From IMG/VR virus record IMGVR_UViG_3300046780_000840, positions 1 to 43,877 of that record: a stretch of DNA of 43,877 nt; one strand, given 5' to 3'. Source of the stretch: a virus. Positions 23,601 through 30,247 of this stretch are shown piece after piece. Numbering within the stretch: the stretch's first letter is position 1; each line of letters begins with the position of its first letter. The position numbers and the translations under genes were made by a program. Below the pieces are notes generated by a model, which was given only the letters and a program-made list of their open reading frames with translations, made no database searches and had not been told where the DNA came from.

Positions 23601-24449
23601 CGCGAATTCCTCGGTGCCCTCGAGGACGTCGTAGGCAACGATCTGGCCGTAGCGCCCCGCCGTCGTTCGACCGAACGCCGCGAGCTCCTCTTTTGAGACT
23701 TTCCCGGTGCCGAAATCGGGTGCGGTCTCGGACGCGTAGCCCGGCTCGACCGCAGAGAGTTCTGCTTGCGGTGTCGGCGGTGCGGGCGGGTTGTAGTTCT
23801 TGTCGAACGCGGTCGCCTTCGGCGCGCCCATGAGATCCGAAAAAATGCTGTCCGACATGTACGGGATGAAGTGCGCGTCGTTGGCGACGACGTTCTTCGC
23901 GTACGCGTGCGCGTCATCGGCACCGAGCACCGGGCTGGCCGCGTCGTACGCCTGCTGGTAGCGATCGCTCGCCATCAGCTTCTCGTGCGGGAGCGCATCG
24001 ATGATGTCGCCGGGCTTCTGCACGCCGGTGGCGAGCTCGCCGGTTGGCGTGCCCATGGTGCCGAGGACGTGGTCGATTTTCGCGAGGCGCTGCGCCGCGA
24101 GCTTCGCCTGCGCTCTCGTCTCGCCGTCGGTGTTCGGATCCGCGCCGTCGAAGATCTGCTGCTGCAGCGCCGTGCGCTTGTCGAGGAGATCCTTCGCCGT
24201 GATCGGATCCGTCTCAGGCATTGAGACGGGCTTGCCGTCGAGCGAGTTGTTGTACGCCCGCGAGGCGTGATCTTTCAGGTGGCCCCAGTAGTCGCCCCAC
24301 CAGTCGTCGGGTGCGGGCTGCGCAGGTGGCGGCGTTGGTGCCGCGGGCGAGTCGGCCAACAGCCCGGTGTTTGGATCGAACTGGAAGCCCTGCTGACCGC
24401 TGTCAGCCAGCAGGCCAGTTTCGGGATCGAACTGGAATTCGCCTGCCAT
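17625..24449 (-). CDS. Giant polyvalent virion protein (zincin, pyrophosphatase-like and possible ART domains), 2274 aa
   Basis: A very large multidomain protein of the kind packaged in podovirus-type virions and delivered with the DNA. Seen: a tandem N-terminal repeat F-Q-F-D-P-E/N-T-G-L-L-A-D-S (residues 5-34); mostly helical, Ala/Pro-rich sequence to about 800; a metallopeptidase-like site H-E-W-T-H at 924-928 with a downstream E-E-L-T-A-D (970-975) as candidate third ligand; a large unassigned domain at about 1100-1655; an inorganic-pyrophosphatase-like domain at about 1690-1826 (Y-G-Y-V-E-G near 1734, then G-R-D-G-G-S-M-D-V-L and F-D-E-H-K-V); a segment at about 1888-1962 resembling ADP-ribosyltransferase-like polyvalent domains; and a helical C-terminus. 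The zincin and pyrophosphatase matches are fairly clear, the ART match weak. The gene just downstream is probably its continuation. Confidence 0.88.
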   Translation of the reverse strand: MAGEFQFDPETGLLADSGQQGFQFDPNTGLLADSPAAPTPPPAQPAPDDWWGDYWGHLKDHASRAYNNSLDGKPVSMPETDPITAKDLLDKRTALQQQIFDGADPNTDGETRAQAKLAAQRLAKIDHVLGTMGTPTGELATGVQKPGDIIDALPHEKLMASDRYQQAYDAASPVLGADDAHAYAKNVVANDAHFIPYMSDSIFSDLMGAPKATAFDKNYNPPAPPTPQAELSAVEPGYASETAPDFGTGKVSKEELAAFGRTTAGRYGQIVAYDVLEGTEEFAKLPALTAAGVLSIFGDHAEAARDFLFKYGVKPQDDMVAMAEANKPLPVGIGEQAVDKVAKMIPGLVAMAATYNPEMLLTPATELFSMPLWRQVWQQAVETTVQQMPAGAVGSLPGAIERGQQIAEKGGSAAATALGTAEELATGTVQMSMPMARGGAWWEKAISGGSAFTAQDIAASAAAGQPITPASIIASMAVGAAMGQMHQEQQKILLPKFANAMSALEHDPENMSRLTWVAETMKDKGAAGGLWATAELHNITVKGETRDEAAYQEWKAAKAVTEPTAAEQAPGEGQTTLQAAEDLVGAPGQPLNVTPPPIGSPGALDTTAIHVLPPLPPDEHPGAQVPPAPEGEPIPATGLEAVAKERLQPPVAPVGAPAVRVTDVQATEAAHAQAEADRARQEAEIEHERQSGDVQTAASIAASEDAAREAAARGQGPPIPTTLAAAMETAKRVPPKPKPEPPKLTEGTVTGGEAPTPVREGEQTIEGHRPSPPTSPEFQLSEKALTKGPEVKTEAPDLRLAAPEGEEPELKQALGAPAGDTGIPKDLPSAKTEQTDKLSAALNEHAPDPTGAKIDLEEIHRDHLPPEVQTAINEVEKFTGTQVHVIRDNTPGWEGRVRFNGAMYNGHLFVNESSQHPIVHTLAHEWTHQLKRTAPPLYQILENEIKRQGGVEAFGQSAVGRGYRPEKHAEELTADTNGDALGDRAFMERMAKENPTAFGKLASSFGKYLDTFLGKVSDYGTNRYVKDVDAYRQVLSAVMHTHAFDAGIKSGTMRRVGAPSLRKAPDDEEEQAVAAAAGKAERTTSPEQLGGFGRGGEVADNARYQGGARAGQYIGAPAKYNTPAKIGGLRRLFRQLTQEGESGRYWYRDSGAWILQHAGSVEEARKLAKVLAIYSPQAKVDANTTMALHAWEQYKAGQPINAKTGVQDAYASRVLYGDGVFEGGEKTNNFYNNLMRHVDPASHAKQGATIDLWMMRAAGYHTDSPTDAAYRFVENEVNRVAQEMGWSPEEVQAAIWVAMKARTENKGVKERTEAESTKKGYMRYDTNPKGEEVRNVLDEGKHRGVWLKHAMALDVSAEDTRAASYDFGNALNDRAAQLSHESIPSVESGVLPGIHDAPMEQKIEYHRAIQDALKNEDGRDAIDTEVGPFAGPGVEGFSGWEGKSTVGTQHAQPIYTKDGKVSENSRRLIELSQSIRGQLLNQKAMAWHYPIYDGSKYVQNGAEINLGRHLTEEENAAFYTALAKHLGHSEAPPIPTVDGQGVRVLNFPAIPKGLTQGKLVSVTRKANDDFHSAVQMAIHDQPWHNEVSDYTRFQSDGEYISSEAANGPANYRGRIEAASRAIEEARPRSWAGRSDIQDWIEKDLRPRVDAVNQDFAKRYGWDKGRAEGVTEAPELSLAAEENVPPHSDKTEDGEPVRTIKSSIGNLHIETDKGQTRTGTTEEGKPFSTVMKHPYGYVEGVPGRDGGSMDVLVAGEAADPSRPVFVIHQKNAAGGFDEHKVVVGAKNQRDAERAYLSEYPKGWDRMGQVEQFTPAQFKEWARTTGREQAQVGKVDPAVPRANIRGQQPDAVAMHAVTDRALPERTANEHGRLDLPNAVKGIASRTQFTSAEGGGGKHETVLRNLYDAKADPRGLFDIARDNLDAHSLPVDLPHIMNEFERLVISHGFDGYKTPDGQATVLGAKVPTRAKTTEVGHGLATERTESGAGRITGVAGENAGRDNAPVREGETTARAAETKGDETTGEGTVKDEGVRVPDEQKGQTSHQGLTAEHEASSIANVDTEAARLARGKEMIEKIRGKTGEELHAAAHEELRKNPNRGREIANEVANTPRNISDVEAAILAVDRQRIVRAHDDATKRASDAMDLKDHDATQVALAMMKLHEAERDTNEKAAVHAGTEWSNSGLARRLLVNSDESYGGLLAARKVKAGRDLSETERAEIKKDADERKRLKDKLASPGLKEKPEMVVNNAKKKFADALEDFKKLKREEMMTKECYL
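17636..17641 (-). promoter_or_regulatory. Ribosome binding site for the 705-aa gene
   Basis: AAGGAG on the minus strand, 8 nt before GTG 17628 and inside the end of the 2274-aa gene. It decides the start at 17628 over a GTG at 17637 that overlaps the site itself. Confidence 0.65.
24348..24437 (-). repeat. N-terminal tandem repeat of the giant protein
   Basis: Two copies of F-Q-F-D-P-x-T-G-L-L-A-D-S, residues about 5-17 and 22-34, differing only by Glu/Asn at x. It may be a targeting or capsid-docking tag for packaging; only the repeat is seen. Confidence 0.8.
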
Positions 24450-24453
24450 TCAT

Positions 24454-25884
24454 TCACGCCACTTGCTGCTGCGAGTTCTGGTCGAGGAAGTAGTCGATGA
24501 AGCCGCCGTTATCTTGGTCAGGATACTGGTTGTCGAGTTGGATCTCCGCGGCGCGGCGCATCTTGTCGGCGACCGGTCCCTGCTTGGCGTCGGCGAGGCG
24601 AGAGAGCGTGGCGAGCACACCCTGACCGTCCGGCGACTGCGGCAACTCCTGCGCGGTCTGCTCCCACTTCGAGGTTTGGTCGTCCGGCGGCGCAGCAGCG
24701 GCGTCAGGCGCTGCTATAGCAGTGCCGGAAGGTGCTATAGCAGCATCTGGAGGCGGACTTGTGGTAGAGGCGACCTGCGCCGCGTTCGGATCCATGGCCG
24801 TCGGCGTCGGCGGCGCGTTCGGATCCGCCACGCCGGTCGGTGACACGAAGCTTGTGCTCGTCGCGCCCGGCGCGGCTGGTGCAGGTGCAGGTGCTGCGGG
24901 CGCGGGCTTGGCGAGCAAGGGAGGCGGGGCCGGGGCAGCATCCGCTGCCGCGGGTGCCGGTGTCGGCGTCGTGACCGCCTTCTTGATCATGTCCGGCGTC
25001 AGGCTTGGATCCTGCGCCGCCTTCGCGATCTCCTCGCGCGACTTGCCCGGCGTGGCCTGTGCTTGCCTGTCCGCCCACGCTCTCCGGTCCGGCGAGAGCG
25101 TCTCGAACGGGTCGGGTGGCTTCGGCCCGTAGCCGAGATTTGATGTGATCTTGTCGCGGATTTCCTTCTGCGTGTCGACGACGCCGGAGTACGCCGAGGT
25201 CGCCGCTTCGAGCTTGTCCTTCGCCGCTTTCTGCAGCGGATCACTGGCGTCGGCGCGACCGCCTGCGGTGAGGTTTTCGTACTCCTTGCGCGCGTTGTCC
25301 ACCGCGATCTTGTACGGGTTCACCTGAGAGTCGAGAACGCTGATCATTTCCTTCGCGTCACCGCGCTTGGCGGCGGCATCGAGCGAGTCCTGTTGCTTCG
25401 CACGCAGCTTCGCGGATTCCTCCCGATCCTTCGCCATGGCCTCGCGCTCTGTCGTGAGGCTCGCTGTCGCTGCCGCTTGATTCGCCGCTTCGGCTCCGCG
25501 GATCCTCAACTCGCCCGCTTGAAACCTCCCGGTCTGCTCCATTTGTGCGATTTCGCGGTTGTAGTTCAGCGCAGCTTCTTGTACGCGCAGCAGATTTGAC
25601 TTGTCAGAACGCTCCGTCTCGCCGGTCTGTCGCGTCGCCTCGCGCTCGGCCTCTGCCGTGTTGCGCCAGCGTTCGATGTTCTCGCGCGATGCACGCTCGG
25701 CGAGCGCACGCGCATCTTCACGCGAGCCACGCTTCTCCTCGAGCTCGCTTGCTGCACGCGACTTCGCCCACTCGCCCAGCCCTTCGCCGAGACCGAGGAA
25801 CATCGCCGACAGACCGCCCGGCTGCTGACCGACGACTCCACCGCGACCGCCGCCACCGAATGACTTGAAGGAACCGAATGCCAT
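24454..25884 (-). CDS. DNA-ejection/internal virion protein candidate, 476 aa
   Basis: Not assigned to a precise family. Glycine-rich start (GSFKSFGGGGRGG), then a Met/Leu amphipathic segment (LSAMFLGLGEGLGEWAKS), a long coiled-coil region of charged heptads (about residues 45-235: ELEEKRGSREDAR..., REIAQMEQTGRFQAGELRIRG cut by A), an Ala/Pro-rich linker from about 315, and a short C-terminal part (GGFIDYFLDQNSQQQVA). This build is typical of podovirus internal core or ejection proteins. ATG 25884 is preferred over GTG 25887 because GGGAGG lies six nt before it. Its end is only a few bases from the giant protein's start. Two TGCTATAGCA palindromes lie inside it (24711-24743). Confidence 0.75.
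   Translation of the reverse strand: MAFGSFKSFGGGGRGGVVGQQPGGLSAMFLGLGEGLGEWAKSRAASELEEKRGSREDARALAERASRENIERWRNTAEAEREATRQTGETERSDKSNLLRVQEAALNYNREIAQMEQTGRFQAGELRIRGAEAANQAAATASLTTEREAMAKDREESAKLRAKQQDSLDAAAKRGDAKEMISVLDSQVNPYKIAVDNARKEYENLTAGGRADASDPLQKAAKDKLEAATSAYSGVVDTQKEIRDKITSNLGYGPKPPDPFETLSPDRRAWADRQAQATPGKSREEIAKAAQDPSLTPDMIKKAVTTPTPAPAAADAAPAPPPLLAKPAPAAPAPAPAAPGATSTSFVSPTGVADPNAPPTPTAMDPNAAQVASTTSPPPDAAIAPSGTAIAAPDAAAAPPDDQTSKWEQTAQELPQSPDGQGVLATLSRLADAKQGPVADKMRRAAEIQLDNQYPDQDNGGFIDYFLDQNSQQQVA
24711..24743. repeat. Paired palindromes 21 bp apart
   Basis: CTGCTATAGCAG (24711-24722) and TGCTATAGCA (24733-24742) have centres exactly 21 bp apart, two helical turns. They encode A-I-A twice with the rare codon ATA. 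They may be a DNA-binding site or just a protein repeat. Confidence 0.5.
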
Positions 25885-26909
25885 CACTGACCTCCCGCCG
25901 CTGCGGCGGCTTGCGGCGGCGCGCCCTGATCAGGCGGTGGTGCCGCGCCTTGGTCCGGCGGTGGCGCACCCTGCGCGCCCTGATCGGGCGGCGGACCTTG
26001 GTCGCTGCCGTCGGTGGGAACGAGTTGCGGTCGACCGGCTGCCGCGAAGTCGGCGATCGAGCTCGGCATCGGCCGACCCTTGATCTGCGCGTCGCCCTTC
26101 GCGGCCTTCGACAGGAACCCTGACAACTGCGCGGGCGTGAACTGCTTCGAAGGATCCCAGTTGTCGAGCTCGCCGCTCTCGCCCTCGCGCTGGATCTGTG
26201 CGAGGTAGTACTGCTGCGCTTCCTGCTGATTCGCCTGCCCGGTGTCGATCAGGTTCTGGCCGAAGAATTTGCACGCGACGAGCTTCGCCATGCCGAGCAG
26301 GTGCTGCTCCTCCACCGAGCCGTCCGGCGGCGGGTTCTTGATCACCTTGGCGGCGACGCCGACCTGATACAGGTCAGACATGATCTCGTCGGCACCGTGG
26401 TAGAGCACGTCGGGCGTGTACGGGTAGCCCTGACGCTTGGCGTTCATGTACATGATCCAGCACACCTGCGCGGTCGTGCGGCCGACCGCATCGGCTGCCG
26501 ACATGCCCTTGACGTTGAGGTGATCGATGATCACGTCGCGCGGCGCTTTTCCGTTCGGCCGGATGCCGCCCTTCTTGTCCTTCGGCACGCGCGCGTCGTG
26601 GATGAAGAGCTTCGCGCGCGTCACGAAATCCTCGTACTGCTTCTGCTCTTCCGGCGTGACCTGCGTGTCGTCGGCAGCCTCGGGCTGCTCGCTCATCGGG
26701 TGATCGCCGGGCGGGCCCGCGGTCTGCGCGCCCGACGGGATGAACGACTCGCCGCCGGTGAACGAATTCGGATCCGCGGGCGGTGCGGCCCCAGCGTCAG
26801 GCGCGCCAGCATCCGGCGCTGCGGCTGCGGCATCAGGCGGTGCGGCTCCGGCGTCCGGTGGTGGCGCGCCAGCATCCGGCGGCAGTGCTTGATCAGGCGT
26901 TGCTTGCAT
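25884..26909 (-). CDS. Probable internal virion protein with PDAG/PDQG low-complexity ends, 341 aa
   Basis: Not recognised. Both ends are low complexity: N-terminal repeats of P-D-A-G-A-P and C-terminal repeats of P-D-Q-G-A-P. The middle (about residues 75-260) is helical with an acidic and a basic half (TPEEQKQYEDFVTRAKLFIHD, then DAVGRTTAQVCWIMYMNAKRQGY). ATG 26909 sits after GAGGAA and overlaps the upstream gene by 17 bp; the frame above it is Arg-rich shadow. It lies between two ejection-type proteins, so an internal core or gp14/15-like role is likely. Confidence 0.72.
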   Translation of the reverse strand: MQATPDQALPPDAGAPPPDAGAAPPDAAAAAPDAGAPDAGAAPPADPNSFTGGESFIPSGAQTAGPPGDHPMSEQPEAADDTQVTPEEQKQYEDFVTRAKLFIHDARVPKDKKGGIRPNGKAPRDVIIDHLNVKGMSAADAVGRTTAQVCWIMYMNAKRQGYPYTPDVLYHGADEIMSDLYQVGVAAKVIKNPPPDGSVEEQHLLGMAKLVACKFFGQNLIDTGQANQQEAQQYYLAQIQREGESGELDNWDPSKQFTPAQLSGFLSKAAKGDAQIKGRPMPSSIADFAAAGRPQLVPTDGSDQGPPPDQGAQGAPPPDQGAAPPPDQGAPPQAAAAAGGQ

Positions 26910-28011
26910 TGCGGTTCCTCGGGTCGAGGCGCGCCATCGTCTGCTGGATGAAATCAGCGTTCGCCGCGCCTGCTCTCTGCAGCGAGTCTTCCTGCGTCTG
27001 CGTCGCCTGCTGCGCGGTCGCCGCGCCGGTGCCTGCCGTCGGCAGGAACGAGGATCCTGTTTGCGCCGACGCCGCGGGCGAGGGCTGCTGCGGTTGCGCC
27101 TGCGACGTGTCGCCACCGGCAGCGAGCGCCGGGGTCGGTGCGGGCGCTGCGCCCGTGAGCGGTGTCGACGCGGAGGCTTCGGCGTCGCCGCCCTCGCCAG
27201 AGGAGGTCGACGTCGCCGTCTTCACCGGCGCAGCCTGCGCGTTCGCGTACGTCTGGCCGAGGTCGACGCCCTTGCCCTTCTCGTCCATGCCGAAGAACGC
27301 GCCGCCCGGCCACAAGCCTTGCTGCGCTTTCGTCGGTCCCGGCGCGAGCAGGCCCGAGATGCCCTTGAACACGGTCGCGCCGAACATCGCTTTGTCCGAC
27401 GAGCTCATGCCGCTCCAGAAATTCTTCGCGGTGTTGAGGAAGCCGCCCGCCTCGGCGGGGCTGTTGGTGATCGCTCCTGTCGCCGCCGCGTTGAGGACCG
27501 ACGGCGCGGTGTCCGCGAGCATCACGCCCGCGCCGGGAGCCAACGTGCTCGCGCCACCCGCAGCGGCTTCTCCTGCGCCCCAAGTGGAAAGGCCCGCGGT
27601 GCCGGTTCCTTCAGCGCCCAGACCGCCGAGCGGAGCCCCGACCGAGACGGCCGAAGAGAGCCCGGTCTCAGCCGCGATGGGCGCTTCAGCGCCGACCGCG
27701 AGCGCGGTCGTGCCCGCAGCCGCAGCACCTGCAGCACCTACAGCGTTGCCGAAAATGCCGTACCCGGCCGCGACGTTCGCCGCGCCTTCAGCACCACCGA
27801 AACCGATCGCCGTCGCCGCGCTCGAGAAAATTCCGGTCGCACCGAATCCCGGCATCGCTGCCGCGAAGCTTGCCGTCGCGGGCATGGCCGCGAGCGCGAT
27901 GCCCGCCGTGAAGTAGATCGCCGCCGCGATCAGGATCGGCTTCCAGTACTTCTTGACGAAGCCGCCGACGGCCTTGAAGACCTTCTTCACGCCTTTGACT
28001 AAGCCGCCCAT
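26893..28011 (-). CDS. DNA-ejection protein with N-terminal membrane-active segment, 372 aa
   Basis: Seen: a basic amphipathic N-terminus (MGGLVKGVKKVFKAVGGFVKK) followed at once by a hydrophobic segment (residues about 24-44, ILIAAAIYFTAGIALAAMP), then a long Ala/Gly-rich part (AAAAGTTALAVGAEAP) and a Thr/Ala/Pro-rich C-terminus. The start-with-basic-helix plus membrane segment is the hallmark of ejection proteins that enter the host envelope when podovirus DNA is delivered. ATG 28011 is chosen because the frame above it belongs to the opposite reading of the GNAT gene. It overlaps the next gene by 17 bp and the GNAT by 13 bp. Confidence 0.8.
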   Translation of the reverse strand: MGGLVKGVKKVFKAVGGFVKKYWKPILIAAAIYFTAGIALAAMPATASFAAAMPGFGATGIFSSAATAIGFGGAEGAANVAAGYGIFGNAVGAAGAAAAGTTALAVGAEAPIAAETGLSSAVSVGAPLGGLGAEGTGTAGLSTWGAGEAAAGGASTLAPGAGVMLADTAPSVLNAAATGAITNSPAEAGGFLNTAKNFWSGMSSSDKAMFGATVFKGISGLLAPGPTKAQQGLWPGGAFFGMDEKGKGVDLGQTYANAQAAPVKTATSTSSGEGGDAEASASTPLTGAAPAPTPALAAGGDTSQAQPQQPSPAASAQTGSSFLPTAGTGAATAQQATQTQEDSLQRAGAANADFIQQTMARLDPRNRNASNA

Positions 28012-28472
28012 TTCACTCTCCTCACCCTCGTGCCGGGATCCATCGAGATCACGAGTCCGCGCTCGACGAAACCGGACTTCGCCATGAGGGCCATCGCACT
28101 GCGCGCGTTGTGGAATCGCGACGTGAACGACACGAGGAACTCCTTCGCTCCATGGATCGCGACCCACTCGGATCCGGCTTGAACGAGCTTGCGGCCGAGG
28201 CCCGGCTGCACGCAGAACAGGCCATCGTCGAGCGCGTACTTTTCGGTGGAGCTCCACCAGTACGGCACCAGCACGATGATCAGGAAGCCGACAATTTTCC
28301 CTTTGTATACCGCGACGCCGAGCCACTCGTTCTTCGAGCGGATCGCGCGCAACAGCCGGTCGACGCATGCCTTGTACGAGATCGTCGTGTGCTTGTACGC
28401 GCTGCGTCCGACCAGCACCGTGCCGAGCGCGATGATCGCGTCGATGTCGTCGAAGGTGGCGCGGCGGATCAT
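27999..28472 (-). CDS. GNAT-family N-acetyltransferase, 157 aa
   Basis: A small acetyltransferase, which would use acetyl-CoA to modify an amine on a protein or small molecule. Seen: N-terminal MIRRATFDDIDAIIAL, the typical GNAT opening, a V-A-V-Y-K-G-K-I-V-G-F-L strand pair, and the core Q-P-G-L-G-R-K-L-V-Q-A fitting the acetyl-CoA binding loop, followed by a helix and a GFVERG turn. Length fits the family. It lies inside the ejection-protein cluster and is coupled by ATGA to the upstream gene. Such genes occur among podovirus internal proteins but their targets are unknown. An enzyme packaged or made late to modify a virion or host protein is inference. Confidence 0.85.
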   Translation of the reverse strand: MIRRATFDDIDAIIALGTVLVGRSAYKHTTISYKACVDRLLRAIRSKNEWLGVAVYKGKIVGFLIIVLVPYWWSSTEKYALDDGLFCVQPGLGRKLVQAGSEWVAIHGAKEFLVSFTSRFHNARSAMALMAKSGFVERGLVISMDPGTRVRRVKWAA

Positions 28473-30241
28473 GGCACGAACCTCCCGGTGCCCGTTGGCT
28501 GCGCCGTCTGATTCTGCTCGCCGACGTTGCTCATCGCGCCGCCGATCTCCGGTGCCGGGCTGATGTCGTAGCCGGGGTAGACCATGTAGTTGCCGTAGAC
28601 CCCGTACGGGTTGCTCGCCGTTGCCCCGGCCGGTGCGCCGGGCAGCGGGTTGTTCGGATCGATTGCGCCCGCGAGCGTGCCGTCCTGCGCGCCGTGCGTG
28701 ATCGTGTCCCAGCTTGCGTCCTTCAGCGCCTGATCGGTCTTGTGCCAACTGGTGGCGGTCTCGACGGCGTTCGCCTGCTGCTGCGGTGTCAGGCCCGGCA
28801 TCGTGCTGATCGCCGTCAGGTTCGCCTCGAGTTGGTTCAGGCCCGTCGACATGTCCGACTGCCGCGCCAGCGTCGCCTGCTTGACGAACGTGTCGGCGTT
28901 GATCGCGATCGTCGCGCCGGTCTGCGCACCGATCCTCTGGAGCTCGCCCGCGGTTTGCTCCTGTCCCAGCGACCACGCCGACTTGAAGTTGAGGTCGATC
29001 GCGTCGAGCGTGGTCTTGCGCTGCAGATCCGCTTCCGACAGCGACGTTGCCGCAGCGAGCTTCGCGTTCTCCATCGACGCCTCGGCCGAGATCGACGACG
29101 AGGAGATCTGCGCGCCCGCCATCTCGCCCGCCGCCTCGACCTGCGCCGCCGCCGACACGCGCGTGGATTCCAGTTGCCCGGCCACCTGCCGATCGACCGA
29201 ATCGAGGTTGCCCTTGATCTGCTCCGACTGCAGCACCTGCGACTGCTTGTAGTTCTGGTCGGACAGCAGCGCCGTGTGCATGAATTGCTGCGTCGCGAGG
29301 CTGAACTGATTCTTCATCGTCGCGTTGAATTCGGCGCTCTTCGCGAACGTCGCGGCGTCGGCGCTGGCGACGTTGAACGCCAGCCCGATGACCTTGTCGT
29401 AGGCCGCGGTCTCGGCCATCAGGCTGTTGCCGCCACCGGCGGCTGCACTGGCGCGCTTCACCGCCGAGGCGAGTGACTGGTAGACCGGATTGGTCTGCAG
29501 GTCGGTCGTCAGTTGCTTCATCTGCCCTTGCACGGTCTGCTCGGGCGTGACGTCCCACGGGGTGGCCGTCGGCTCGTCGTCCGGCACCTTCGGGATGAAA
29601 CTCTTGTCCGGAGCCTGATAATCTTCGGCCTTCGCCGGGGGCGGCGCGGTGTAGCCAGCCGCGAACCCAGTTGACGAACTCGAGCTCGCGGTGGATGTGC
29701 CCAGCGCCGCACCCTTGCCCGCCGCTTCCGGCGAATTCGGATGCGCCGCGATGTACGCCTGCCGCTGGTCGGCCGACATCGAGGCCCACAGGTTCTGGCT
29801 GACCGGCGGATCCGAGAATCCTTGGGCCGCTGAAGCGGCGGCAGCCTTCTTCCTGTCGTACGCCTTCTGGTCGGCCGGAGACAGCGCCTTGTACTGCGCG
29901 TTGGTCAGCCGTTGGAACGTCTGCGTCGGTGCGCCACCGGCGACCGCGGCTCGAGTTGCCGCAACTCCCGTTGCCCCTGTGGCCCCCGTAGCGGGCGCAG
30001 GAGCCGCGCCGGTCGCACCCGGTGCCGTCGTAGCGGCCCCGGTGGCCCCCGTAGCGCCTGCAGCCGCTGCGGCGTCAGTCGTGCCCGTTGCGCCGGTCGT
30101 CGTCGCCGCGGTGGTGGTGCTGGGCATCGCGCCGGTGTCGCCCGGCTGCCACGGGCGTGGCGGCGCAGGCAGTGCCAGCGCCGACGGGTCCATCGTGGCT
30201 CCCGCCTCGTTGAGGAAATCAGCCGCGGTTTTGTCGACCAT
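28469..30241 (-). CDS. Large internal/structural virion protein with GAT repeats, 590 aa
   Basis: Not assigned. The first 110 residues are disordered: Pro/Ala/Thr-rich with collagen-like GATGATG runs (about 44-95). The rest is a long helical, Ala/Gln/Ser-rich domain (DLQTNPVYQSLASAVKRASAAAGGG, then many heptad-like stretches such as QVEAAGEMAGAQISSS) ending in a Tyr/Gly/Pro tail (NPYGVYGNYMVYPGYDISP). Heptads and length suit an internal core or tail-tube-associated protein of podoviruses. ATG 30241 is 6 bp after the preceding gene's stop (30248). The GAT repeats echo those of the collagen fibre, but no homology can be claimed. Confidence 0.75.
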   Translation of the reverse strand: MVDKTAADFLNEAGATMDPSALALPAPPRPWQPGDTGAMPSTTTAATTTGATGTTDAAAAAGATGATGAATTAPGATGAAPAPATGATGATGVAATRAAVAGGAPTQTFQRLTNAQYKALSPADQKAYDRKKAAAASAAQGFSDPPVSQNLWASMSADQRQAYIAAHPNSPEAAGKGAALGTSTASSSSSTGFAAGYTAPPPAKAEDYQAPDKSFIPKVPDDEPTATPWDVTPEQTVQGQMKQLTTDLQTNPVYQSLASAVKRASAAAGGGNSLMAETAAYDKVIGLAFNVASADAATFAKSAEFNATMKNQFSLATQQFMHTALLSDQNYKQSQVLQSEQIKGNLDSVDRQVAGQLESTRVSAAAQVEAAGEMAGAQISSSSISAEASMENAKLAAATSLSEADLQRKTTLDAIDLNFKSAWSLGQEQTAGELQRIGAQTGATIAINADTFVKQATLARQSDMSTGLNQLEANLTAISTMPGLTPQQQANAVETATSWHKTDQALKDASWDTITHGAQDGTLAGAIDPNNPLPGAPAGATASNPYGVYGNYMVYPGYDISPAPEIGGAMSNVGEQNQTAQPTGTGRFVP

Positions 30242-30247
30242 GGCCGG

